Positions 41,547-49,080 of a stretch of DNA of 64,000 bases are shown here, piece by piece. The stretch is from Streptomyces antioxidans. GTDB lineage: Bacteria; Actinomycetota; Actinomycetes; Streptomycetales; Streptomycetaceae. The DNA is taken from contig NZ_LAKD02000069.1 in the NCBI RefSeq assembly GCF_000968685.2, forward strand, positions 1 through 64,000. Reading direction: 5' to 3'. The notes beneath the pieces are model-generated. The model made no database searches. It saw only the letters and a program-made list of their open reading frames with translations, and had not been told where the DNA came from. Both the position numbers and the translations under genes were made by a program. The stretch's first letter is position 1, and each line of letters starts with the position of its first letter.

Positions 41547-42449
41547 TTACGAGAAGCGCGCCATCGCCGTCATCGTCGGCCGGAGGTTCCGGATCGCGGG
41601 CAGCCGCCGCATCAGTGGTGCCGCCGCGCCGTAGTAGAAGCCCCGGCCGCGCGGTGGCGGCACCTCGCGCACGTCCGTGATCGCCGGATGGGCCGTCCGC
41701 ACCTTCGGCAGCTCGCCCGCGTCCATGCCCCACGGCATGGGCGGCGGGCTGTAGCCCCGCGCGGTGCGCATCTCGCCGCGCGTCGTGCGGGCGCTGAACC
41801 ACCGCGGCACCGCGTCGAAGACCAGCGCCCCGCCCCGGAACCGCTCGGCGCATCCCGCGATCAGGTCCTTGACCTCGGTCGGCCGCAGATACATCAGCAG
41901 CCCCTGCGCGGTGATCAGCACCCCGCGCGCCGGATCGACCTCGTCCCGCCAGGACAGATCGAGCGCCGAGCGGGCGACGGTGCGCCGCCGCTCCTCGTCC
42001 GGCAGCAGCGCCCGCCGCACCTCGGCGGTCTCCGGCAGCTCCACGCACAGCCAGCGCGCCCGCCCGTTGTCCACCCGCCAGAACTGGGTCTCCAGGCCCT
42101 CGGCGAGCGCGACGACCGTGCCGTCCGGATGCTCGTCCAGGAAGGCCCGTACGGCGGTGTCGAAGGTGCGGACCCGCAGTGCGTGGCCCTGCGACAGCAG
42201 CGGGCTGGGCGGGCCGAAGGTCTCCTCGAAGGGGTAGTCGACGCGGTCGGCCAGCTCCACGGCCTTGGGGTCGGCCAGCACGGTCCGCGCCCGGCGGGCC
42301 TCCGCGGCCCGCATGTAGAGGTTCCAGAGCAGGGTCTCCGGCACCTCGCTCAGCTCGGGGCGCCGACCGCCGTCCTCGCCGCCGCTCGTGCCGCCCCTGG
42401 TGCCGTTCCCCGTGTCGTCCTCGTTGTCGTACGGTCCGGCGTCCGCCAT
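41547..42449 (-). CDS. SAM-dependent methyltransferase of the LCM/PPM (leucine carboxyl) type
   Basis: A 300-residue methyltransferase. The region RTFDTAVRAFLDEHPDGTVVALAEGLETQFWRVD contains the SAM strand and the AEGLETQF turn of this family; WLCVELPET and TAQGLLMYL further match. These enzymes methylate carboxyl groups; in actinomycetes many act on polyketides or unknown acids. The ATG (MADAGPYD) is preferred over an earlier in-frame GTG because it keeps a usable distance from GAGGAG. It is 24 bases upstream of the PLP-enzyme gene and in the same direction, so the two are probably co-transcribed. Confidence 0.82.
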   Translation of the reverse strand: MADAGPYDNEDDTGNGTRGGTSGGEDGGRRPELSEVPETLLWNLYMRAAEARRARTVLADPKAVELADRVDYPFEETFGPPSPLLSQGHALRVRTFDTAVRAFLDEHPDGTVVALAEGLETQFWRVDNGRARWLCVELPETAEVRRALLPDEERRRTVARSALDLSWRDEVDPARGVLITAQGLLMYLRPTEVKDLIAGCAERFRGGALVFDAVPRWFSARTTRGEMRTARGYSPPPMPWGMDAGELPKVRTAHPAITDVREVPPPRGRGFYYGAAAPLMRRLPAIRNLRPTMTAMARFS

Positions 42450-42544
42450 GGCGTCATCCACTCCTCGCCCCGCGCATCCCTCGGCGCTTCCCCCACCGCC
42501 TCCACCGCCATTCAACCTCACCCCGTCCCCCGTCCGGAACGGCA

Positions 42545-42583
42545 AACGCCCCGGCCCCCGGACGAATCCGGGGCCGGGGCGTT
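42545..42583 (-). terminator. Hairpin terminator of the carnitine operon
   Basis: Bases 42545-42558 (AACGCCCCGGCCCC) pair perfectly with 42570-42583, a 14-bp stem with an 11-base loop, 19 bases beyond the thioesterase stop. A small inner helix TCC/GGA may extend it. Confidence 0.85.
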
Positions 42584-42602
42584 CAGGGGGTACGGCTGCC
42601 GT

Positions 42603-43076
42603 TCAACCCGCCTCGGCCGGAACCGGGCCGATCGCCCGGCCCGCCCACTCGGGGGCCTTCTCGAGCAGATCCGTCAGCCGCTCCCGCACCTCGTCGGGGA
42701 ACGGGGCCGAGCGACTCTCCTTCTGGTCGATGTGGAGCGCCAGCAGCTCGGTCGTGGCCACGGGGGCGCCGTCCGGCTCGCCCACATGCATTTCGTGGGT
42801 GAACCGGACCTTCTTCTCGTCCAAGCCGATGACGCGCGTACGGATGGTGAGTTCGGCGCCCTCCTCTACCTCGCTCAGGTACCGGATGTGCGACTCCACG
42901 GTGTAGAGCGAGCAGCCGGTCTTGGCGCGGTAGGCGGAGTCGAGCCCGGTCTCCACCATCATCTCGTCGGTGCTGTGGCCGAAGACGAGGACGTAGAACG
43001 CCTCGCTCATATGGCCGTTGTAGTCGATCCACTCCGGGCGAACGGTCTGCCGGTAGTCGGGGAGGGTGCTGCTCAC
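42603..43076 (-). CDS. cdhB: Thioesterase, probable betainyl-CoA thioesterase
   Basis: A 157-residue hot-dog-fold thioesterase of the 4-hydroxybenzoyl-CoA type, with the active region EWIDYNGHMSEAFY (Asp18 likely catalytic). In carnitine degradation this step releases glycine betaine from betainyl-CoA. In rhizobia the same domain is fused to L-carnitine dehydrogenase, which supports the pairing here. The GTG start overlaps the dehydrogenase stop by four bases (GTGA). It is the last gene of the operon, ahead of a strong terminator. Confidence 0.82.
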   Translation of the reverse strand: MSSTLPDYRQTVRPEWIDYNGHMSEAFYVLVFGHSTDEMMVETGLDSAYRAKTGCSLYTVESHIRYLSEVEEGAELTIRTRVIGLDEKKVRFTHEMHVGEPDGAPVATTELLALHIDQKESRSAPFPDEVRERLTDLLEKAPEWAGRAIGPVPAEAG

Positions 43077-44086
43077 TTCTCGTCTCCCATAACGCTGGGG
43101 GTATGTGCGATGCCGTCCGTCCCCTCGGTGCGCTGCCGCGGCAGACGGCCAGTCGCCCGCAGGACGTCTATGACGCCCTGGTCCCGCTCCGCGACGAGCT
43201 GCGCGATGGTACGGCTGCCCGCCGCCTCGTCACAGCCGTCGACCATGGCGGCACGCAGTGTGTCGTCCAGCTCAGGCGCCTCGAGACGGGTCCACGGAGA
43301 CTTCAACGAGGGTCCGAAGTGGTCGAGCATATGTCCCATGCCCCCGTCGCCGCCCGCCAGGGCGAACGTGAGGCACGGACCCATGAACGCCCACCGCAGT
43401 CCGGGCCCCTCGGTGATGGAGTCGTCGATCTCCTTCACCGTGGCCTCACCGTTGGCCACCATGTGCAGCGCCTCCCGCCACAGCGCCTCCTGGAGCCGGT
43501 TGGCGATGAAGCCGGGCAGCTCGCGCTCCATGGTGATCACGGACTTGCCCGCCACCTCGTAGAAGCGCGAGGCCCATTCGACCGCCGCGGCATCCGTCCG
43601 CTTCCCGCCGACGACCTCGACCAGCGGAATGAGATACGGCGGATTGAAGGGGTGGCCGACGACGAGGCGGCCGGGGTCGGCGGCCTCCGTCTGCATGTCG
43701 GTCATCGGATAGCCGGAGGTGGAGGACGCGATGACGACCCCGGGCGGGGCCGCCGCGTCCAGCTGGGCCAGCAGCGACCGCTTGAGCTCCAGCTTCTCGG
43801 GGGCGCTCTCCTGGACGAACTGCGCGTCGGCCACGGCCTCCGCCACGGTCGCGGCGATGGTCAGCCGGTCGGGGGAGGCGCCGTCGGCCAGGCCGATCTG
43901 CTCCAGGGCGGGCCAGGCGGCCGCCACCAGACGGCGCAGCCTCTCCTCGGCGTCGGGGGCCGGGTCCCAGGCGGTGACGTCGTAGCCGCGCGCCAGGAAG
44001 TGGGCGACCCAGCCGCCGCCGATGACTCCGGCGCCGACGCAGGTGACGCGGCGTACCTCTTCGGGGGCACAGGGGGATGAGGGCAT
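43073..44086 (-). CDS. cdhA: L-carnitine dehydrogenase (3-hydroxyacyl-CoA dehydrogenase family)
   Basis: A 337-residue NAD-dependent dehydrogenase. The Rossmann loop is CVGAGVIGGGW at residues 16-26; SSTSGYPMTDM and HPFNPPYLIPLVEVVGG are the catalytic region, with the His that pairs with Glu. A helical C-terminal domain follows. The family includes both 3-hydroxybutyryl-CoA and carnitine dehydrogenases; the neighbours (a BKACE enzyme before and a thioesterase after) point to oxidation of L-carnitine to 3-dehydrocarnitine. Ribosome site AGGA lies six bases before the ATG, 68 bases after the previous gene. Confidence 0.83.
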   Translation of the reverse strand: MPSSPCAPEEVRRVTCVGAGVIGGGWVAHFLARGYDVTAWDPAPDAEERLRRLVAAAWPALEQIGLADGASPDRLTIAATVAEAVADAQFVQESAPEKLELKRSLLAQLDAAAPPGVVIASSTSGYPMTDMQTEAADPGRLVVGHPFNPPYLIPLVEVVGGKRTDAAAVEWASRFYEVAGKSVITMERELPGFIANRLQEALWREALHMVANGEATVKEIDDSITEGPGLRWAFMGPCLTFALAGGDGGMGHMLDHFGPSLKSPWTRLEAPELDDTLRAAMVDGCDEAAGSRTIAQLVAERDQGVIDVLRATGRLPRQRTEGTDGIAHTPSVMGDEK

Positions 44087-44154
44087 GGTGGTCCTAAGGC
44101 TGTGAGGGGGAGGTGTGCGGGAGGGGGCGAAGGGCGAGGGGAGCTGGCGGGCGC

Positions 44155-45048
44155 TTACCCGCGGGGCTTGAGGCCCAGCCGCTGCCGCGCCTCGTCCGGC
44201 GTGGCGACCTTCGCGCCCAGCAGTTCCGTGACCTGGACCGCTCGCTCCACGAGCTGGCCGTTGGTGGCCTTGACGCCCCGGCTGAGGTAGAGGTTGTCCT
44301 CGAGACCGACCCGTACGTTCCCGCCGAGCAGGATGGACTGCGCCACCCACGGCATCTGCATCCGGCCCAGCGCGAAGCTGGCCCACTGGGCGCCCTCGGG
44401 CAGCATGTTGACCATCGACTGGAGCACCCCCGGATCGGCCGGGGCGCCCCACGGGATGCCCATGCACAGCTGGAAGACGGTCGGGTCGTCCAGCAGCCCC
44501 TCGGCCAGCAGCTGTTTGGCGAACCACAGCTGCCCGGTGTCGAAGATCTCCAGCTCGGGGCGTACGCCCAGCTCCTGGATGCGCTTGGCGCCGGTGCGCA
44601 GCATGTCGGGGGTGGAGACGTAGAGGTTGCTGCCGTCGCCGAAGTTGAGCGAGCCGCAGTCCAGGGTGCAGATGTCGGGGAGCAGGTCCTCGACGTGGGG
44701 GAGCCGGTCAAGGCCGCTGACCAGGTCGGTGCCGGGGAGGTGGGTGAGCGGGTCCTCGGGGTCGATCACCAGGTCGCCGCCCATGCCCGCGGTGAGGTTG
44801 ATGACGACGTCGGTGCCGGTCTCCTTGACCCGCTCCACGACCTCCCGGTAGAGCCGCGGATCGCGGGCGGGGGCGCCGGTCTCGGGGTCGCGTACGTGGA
44901 TGTGGACCACGGCCGCCCCGGCCTCCGCGGCCTCGACGGCGGAGCGGGCTATCTGCTCGGGGGTGACGGGGACGTGGGGGCTGCGGCCCACGGTGTCACC
45001 GGCGCCGGTCAGGGCACAGGTGATGATGACACTGTCGTTCATGGGCAT
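44155..45048 (-). CDS. cdhC: BKACE-family dehydrocarnitine cleavage enzyme
   Basis: A 297-residue zinc-dependent beta-keto acid cleavage enzyme. It condenses 3-dehydrocarnitine with acetyl-CoA and splits it into betainyl-CoA and acetoacetate. Zinc ligands are in VVHIHVRDP near residue 46, and later GGNVRVGLEDNLYL supplies the acidic residue. CALTGAGDT at the start is typical. The family has several specificities; context decides. The outer of two ATGs is chosen for its distance from GGGAG. It is the first gene of the operon, behind a cluster of palindromic half-sites. Confidence 0.85.
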   Translation of the reverse strand: MPMNDSVIITCALTGAGDTVGRSPHVPVTPEQIARSAVEAAEAGAAVVHIHVRDPETGAPARDPRLYREVVERVKETGTDVVINLTAGMGGDLVIDPEDPLTHLPGTDLVSGLDRLPHVEDLLPDICTLDCGSLNFGDGSNLYVSTPDMLRTGAKRIQELGVRPELEIFDTGQLWFAKQLLAEGLLDDPTVFQLCMGIPWGAPADPGVLQSMVNMLPEGAQWASFALGRMQMPWVAQSILLGGNVRVGLEDNLYLSRGVKATNGQLVERAVQVTELLGAKVATPDEARQRLGLKPRG

Positions 45049-45067
45049 GGGCTTCTCTCCCTCTCTT

Positions 45068-45095
45068 GCGGTGCACCGCACCGTTTGTGGTGCGG
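45068..45095 (-). promoter_or_regulatory. Overlapping palindromes upstream of cdhC
   Basis: GCGGTGCACCGC (45068-45079) is a perfect 12-base palindrome. It overlaps CCGCACC (45076-45082), which pairs with GGTGCGG (45089-45095) over a 6-base spacer. The sites begin 20 bases before the cdhC start codon and lie wholly in the 49-base gap after the regulator gene. They are the natural candidate operator of the carnitine operon. Confidence 0.55.
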
Positions 45096-45097
45096 AG

Positions 45098-46027
45098 CTA
45101 CGGTTCGGGCCGGTCGGCCGGTCCGGCCGCATCGGTGCCGGAGCGCCGCGCGGTCAATTCGGTGTCCACGTACGCGTTGCAGGCGATCTCCATGGCCTCG
45201 GCGCTCGTACCGCGAGCACGGGGCCCGGTGGCCAGCACCTGGATGGCGAGTCCGTCGATCAGCGCGGTCAGGCGCAGCGCGCTGAACTCCGGGTCGACGG
45301 CGCGGAAGACCCCCTGTTCGACGCCGCGCCGGATCACCTCGGCCACGGTCTGCCGCCACTGCTGGTAGAAGTCGGCGTGCAGCAGCCCGATGGCCGTGGA
45401 CCGCGCGGCCTCGGCCCACAGGTCCATCCACACCAGCCACTGCTGCCGCTGCCGCTCGGTGTGCGGCGCCTGCAGCGCGATCAGCTGCCGCAGCTCCTCG
45501 CGCGCGTCGTCGGCCTCGGCGATCCGGGCGGCGCGGCGCGCGGTGTCCTCGTCCATGCACCAGCGCACGGCGGCCTCGAGCAGTTCGTCGCGGCCAGGGA
45601 AGTGGTAGTGGATGGTGGCGGTGCTGGTGTCGCAGGCGGCGGCGATGTCGGCGACGCGTACGGCGTGGAAGCCGCGCTCGGCGATGAGCCGCACCGTCTC
45701 CCGCACGATCTGCAGCGGGCGCCCGCTGTCGGGGGGCGCGGTGGGGGCGGGCGGGCGCGGCGCCCCGCCGTCCGGTCCGTCGTACGCCCCCTCGGCTCCG
45801 CCGTCCGCTCCGTCAGCCGTCATGGTGCCGAGCAGCCATCCGGCGTCCACGTTCCCGGCGTCGGCGATCCGCGCCAGCTCGGCCACGGTGAAGCGTCTGC
45901 TGCCGCTGAGCGAACGCGAGAGCTTGGACGGGTCCATCACCACCCGCCGCGCGAATTCGCGCTGGGTACAACCGGCTTCCCCGATCACCTGACGTACGCG
46001 TTCCGCCACGTCGAACTGTTGCCGCAT
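45098..46027 (-). CDS. Dual-domain regulator: XRE helix-turn-helix fused to TetR
   Basis: A 309-residue regulator with two DNA-binding domains. Residues about 8-66 are an XRE-type helix-turn-helix (TQREFARRVVMDPSKLSRSL, then FTVAELARIADAG). A Gly/Pro/Ala linker spans 70-102. Residues 103-149 are a TetR helix-turn-helix (ERGFHAVRVADIAAACDTSTATIHYHF), followed by a helical ligand domain. The ATG is chosen because a -10 box TACGGT ends seven bases upstream, giving a leaderless transcript. It precedes the carnitine genes in the same direction, so it is the likely operon regulator, perhaps answering to carnitine or a CoA product. Confidence 0.85.
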   Translation of the reverse strand: MRQQFDVAERVRQVIGEAGCTQREFARRVVMDPSKLSRSLSGSRRFTVAELARIADAGNVDAGWLLGTMTADGADGGAEGAYDGPDGGAPRPPAPTAPPDSGRPLQIVRETVRLIAERGFHAVRVADIAAACDTSTATIHYHFPGRDELLEAAVRWCMDEDTARRAARIAEADDAREELRQLIALQAPHTERQRQQWLVWMDLWAEAARSTAIGLLHADFYQQWRQTVAEVIRRGVEQGVFRAVDPEFSALRLTALIDGLAIQVLATGPRARGTSAEAMEIACNAYVDTELTARRSGTDAAGPADRPEP

Positions 46028-46034
46028 GGCCGAC

Positions 46035-46062
46035 ACCGTACGGATGCGTTGAGATAAACGCA
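46035..46062 (-). promoter_or_regulatory. Leaderless promoter and operator of the XRE-TetR gene
   Basis: On the minus strand, TTGCGT (-35-like) and TACGGT (46040-46035, -10) are 17 bases apart, and the ATG follows seven bases later. Between and over the -35, TGCGTTGAGATAAACGCA (46045-46062, plus strand) is an inverted repeat with 6-base arms and a 6-base centre, fitting autorepression. Confidence 0.6.
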
Positions 46063-46215
46063 ATGAATGTGACAGTAGAGTGCCCGCTTTCTGTATGAAG
46101 CAGCGGAAATGTCACTGGAGAATTGTGATGCAGACTGACTGATGAATCAGTTGTGCCCGATGATGTTCGAACACTTCCGACTATGCTCACCGGGCGTGGG
46201 AACAGGAGAGACCGG

Positions 46216-47892
46216 GTGACATCGGGTGGGGACGACATACGGCTTATCGGCGGCCGGTACCAGCTGGGCAACCGGCTGGGACGCGGCGGCATGGGCACGG
46301 TCTGGCGCGCGTACGACCAGATGCTGGCGCGCGAGGTCGCTGCCAAGGAGCTGAACGTCGCGAGCGACGACCGCGAGTACCACCGGCGGCTGCGCCGGGC
46401 GCTGAGAGAGGCGCGTACCGTCGCCCGGGTGCGCCACCCGCATGTGGTGGGCGTCCATGACCTGGTCGAACACGACGACCGGCTGTGGATCGTGATGGAG
46501 CTGGTCGACGGCCCCAACCTGGCCCGTCAGGTCGCGGACGACGGCCCCCTCACCGCCCGCCGCACCGCCGCCCTCGGGCTGCAGCTGCTCGGCGCGCTGG
46601 AGGCCGTGCACGCCGCCGGGGCGCTGCACCGCGACGTCAAGCCCGCCAACGTCCTGCTGCGCCGGGACGGCAGCGCCGTCCTCACCGACTTCGGCATCGC
46701 CGCCCTGGAAGACGACGAATCGCTCACCACCGCGGGTGAACTCCTCGGCTCCATCGGCTACATGGCGCCCGAGCGGCTGACCACCGAGGAGGCCGGGCCG
46801 CCGTCGGACCTGTGGTCGCTGGGCGCGACCCTGTCCGCGGTCGCCTCCGGGGTGGCGCCCTTCCAGCGCGCCACCGGGGCGGCCGCGCTGCACGCGGTCA
46901 CCTTCGCGGAGCCCGAGATCCCGGAACGGGTCGGCCCCCTGCGGCCGATCGTCGAGGCCCTGCTGGACAAGTCCCCTGGCCAGCGCCCGTCCGCCGCCAC
47001 GGTGGGGGCGGCGCTGCGCCGCGTGGCGGACGGCGCGGAAGACCCCGGCCCGCTGCCTCCGGCCGACCTCCGGGGTACCGACTTCCCGGGGACTCGCACG
47101 GACGCCGCCACGGCTACGGACGCGGGGGCCACCCGCACGGACGCGGCGGACCCCCCGACGCTGACCGCGCCCCGCACGGTGACCGCACCCCACACCCTGA
47201 CCGGTCCCCCAACGCCGACCGCGCCCCACCCCCTCGCCGGATCCCCCACCCTCGCCGGGACCCCCACCTCCGCCGGGTCCTCCGCCCCCGCCCTGGACCG
47301 GGAACCGACCGTCGTCGACCAGGCGGCCGGATCGCCGCCCCCTCGCCCGCGCGGCCCGGGCCCGGGCCGGGCCCGGGCCTGGTGGTGGACGGCGGGTGCG
47401 GCACTCGCGGTGGCGGCCCTCGCCGCCGCCCTCTTCTTCACCTTCGGCCCCCCGTTCGACGGCGACGGCGGCGACACGGCGCAGCCTCCCGCCACCCGCA
47501 CCAGCAAGGTGACCGTGGACGCGACTCGCGGCTGGCAGTCCGCGACGGGCACCCCGGTCCAGAAGGGCGACGAGGTGACGGTCCGCTACACCAGCGGTAC
47601 CTGGACCGTGGACTCCGCCAACCTGCCCTTCGTCGGCCCGGGCGGCCACATCGCCGTCGACGACCAGTCCCTCCGCTTCGCCTGGAAGGACTGCAAGGTG
47701 AACGCCGCCGCCACCTTCGGCGCGCTACTGGGCCGTTACCCCGGAAACCCCGGCAACCCCCACGCCGTACACCGCGCCTGGCACTTCCAGGCCACCCGCC
47801 CGGGCACCCTGCAACTCCGCGTCAACGACCGCGACGGCTGCCTCGACGACAACAAGGGGGCCCTCACCGTCACGGTGCAGATCACCCACTGA
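46216..47892 (+). CDS. Membrane Ser/Thr protein kinase with lectin-like ectodomain
   Basis: A 558-residue receptor kinase. The GTG start has AGGAG seven bases upstream. The kinase domain (residues 12-275) has GRGGMGTVW, Lys44, RDVKPANVLL with Asp140, DFG at 158-160 and GYMAPE. A Pro/Thr-rich linker with TAP repeats leads to one transmembrane helix near residues 396-416. The external part (about 130 residues) has GWQSATGTPVQKGDEVTVRYTSGTW, FGALLGRYPG and GTLQLRVNDRDGCLDDNKGALTVTV, which resembles the galactose-binding PA-IL/LecA lectin fold. PASTA repeats are absent. It probably reads a carbohydrate or cell-wall signal; the ligand is unknown. A TATGCT at 46182-46187 may be its -10. Confidence 0.85.
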   Translation: MTSGGDDIRLIGGRYQLGNRLGRGGMGTVWRAYDQMLAREVAAKELNVASDDREYHRRLRRALREARTVARVRHPHVVGVHDLVEHDDRLWIVMELVDGPNLARQVADDGPLTARRTAALGLQLLGALEAVHAAGALHRDVKPANVLLRRDGSAVLTDFGIAALEDDESLTTAGELLGSIGYMAPERLTTEEAGPPSDLWSLGATLSAVASGVAPFQRATGAAALHAVTFAEPEIPERVGPLRPIVEALLDKSPGQRPSAATVGAALRRVADGAEDPGPLPPADLRGTDFPGTRTDAATATDAGATRTDAADPPTLTAPRTVTAPHTLTGPPTPTAPHPLAGSPTLAGTPTSAGSSAPALDREPTVVDQAAGSPPPRPRGPGPGRARAWWWTAGAALAVAALAAALFFTFGPPFDGDGGDTAQPPATRTSKVTVDATRGWQSATGTPVQKGDEVTVRYTSGTWTVDSANLPFVGPGGHIAVDDQSLRFAWKDCKVNAAATFGALLGRYPGNPGNPHAVHRAWHFQATRPGTLQLRVNDRDGCLDDNKGALTVTVQITH

Positions 47893-47898
47893 CGCGCG

Positions 47899-48888
47899 TC
47901 ACGTGGACAGCGAATCCAGCCAGTCGACCAGCAGCCGGTTGACCTCCTCAGGGCGCTCCTGCTGGATCCAGTGGCCGCAGTCCTCGAGGATGTGCGAGCC
48001 GACGAGCCCGGGCAGTGTGCTCGGATACGCCTTGATCGCCTCGCCCATCCAGGAGGTCGAGGCGTCCAGGGCGCCGCCGATGAACAGCGACGGCTGGGTG
48101 ATCGGCGCGCCGTCGTGCTCGGCCAGGTCCTCCCAGTCCCGGTCCATGTTCCGGTAGCGGTTCAGCCCACCGGTCAGCCCGGTCCGCTCGAACTCACCGG
48201 CGTAGACGTCCAGGTCCGCCTCGCTCAGCCAGCTGGGCAGCCGCCCGGCGGGGAACCGCTCGCGCAGGGTCCGGCCGCGGGTGACGAAGTGCGGGTCGGG
48301 CAGCTCGGGCCCGGGCATGGTGTCGCCGGACAGCGCGGCGTAGATCCCCGCGAGCCAGCCGCGCACATCCGGCTCGATCTCCGCCTCGGCCCGGCCCGGC
48401 TCCTGGAAGTACGAGATGTAGAACTCGTCGTCCCCGCCCACCCCGGCGAAGACCTCGCTGGGCCTGGGGCCGCCGCGCGGGGCGTACGGCACGCTCAGCA
48501 GCCCGACCGCCCGGAACACATCGGGTCGCAGCAGCGCGGAGTCGGCGGCGATGGGCGAGCCCCAGTCGTGCCCGATCACCACGGCGGACTCCTCGCCCAG
48601 CGCCTCCACCACGGCGGCGTTGTCCGCCACCAGCTCCCGCATCCGGTACGCGTCCACCGCCCCGGGCCCGGACGAGCGCCCGTACCCGCGGACATCGACG
48701 GCGGCCACCCGGTACCCGGCCGCGGCCAGCGCGGGCAGCTGGTGGCGCCATGAGTACCAGGACTCGGGAAAGCCGTGGACGAGCAGCACCAGCGGGCCGG
48801 TGCCGCCCTGCTCCACGAGGTGGATCCGCCCGGCGGGCGAGGGCACCAGACGGTGGGTGAGGTCGGTCGTGGGCGGCGTCTGCGGCAT
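47899..48888 (-). CDS. Epoxide hydrolase-like alpha/beta hydrolase
   Basis: A 329-residue alpha/beta-hydrolase. HGFPESWYSW holds the oxyanion HGxP motif near residue 37; the nucleophile is Asp in IGHDWGS near residue 103, as in epoxide hydrolases and dehalogenases; the final His is in DCGHWIQQERPEEV. A cap domain lies between. It likely opens an epoxide or similar ester in the cytoplasm. The ATG has GGAGGG five bases upstream. Its stop lies six bases from that of the convergent kinase gene. Confidence 0.86.
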   Translation of the reverse strand: MPQTPPTTDLTHRLVPSPAGRIHLVEQGGTGPLVLLVHGFPESWYSWRHQLPALAAAGYRVAAVDVRGYGRSSGPGAVDAYRMRELVADNAAVVEALGEESAVVIGHDWGSPIAADSALLRPDVFRAVGLLSVPYAPRGGPRPSEVFAGVGGDDEFYISYFQEPGRAEAEIEPDVRGWLAGIYAALSGDTMPGPELPDPHFVTRGRTLRERFPAGRLPSWLSEADLDVYAGEFERTGLTGGLNRYRNMDRDWEDLAEHDGAPITQPSLFIGGALDASTSWMGEAIKAYPSTLPGLVGSHILEDCGHWIQQERPEEVNRLLVDWLDSLST

Positions 48889-49022
48889 GGTTCCCTCCGG
48901 GTCGCGCTGGGCGTTCTGTACGGCGGCCGATGGGTCCGAGCTTGCCGTGCCGCCCGCGGCTCGGACCACACCCGTTGCCAGTACGGCAAACACGTCCCGC
49001 CGCTCACCACCGCACAGCCGAC

Positions 49023-49061
49023 CGGTGGCCCGGCCCCGTAAGAACGCGGGCCGGGCCACCG
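49023..49061 (-). terminator. Hairpin terminator after the FG-GAP gene
   Basis: Bases 49023-49036 pair perfectly with 49048-49061 (14 bp, core GGTGGCCCGG), with an 11-base loop, 20 bases past the FG-GAP gene stop. A smaller ACCAC/GTGGT hairpin lies between it and the stop. Confidence 0.8.
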
Positions 49062-49080
49062 AGCCAACCACCGGGTGGTG

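Noticed and set aside
43073..44086. Reading the dehydrogenase as 3-hydroxybutyryl-CoA dehydrogenase for storage or butanol-type metabolism
   Set aside because: The BKACE and thioesterase neighbours make carnitine dehydrogenase a better fit; the sequence alone would not decide.
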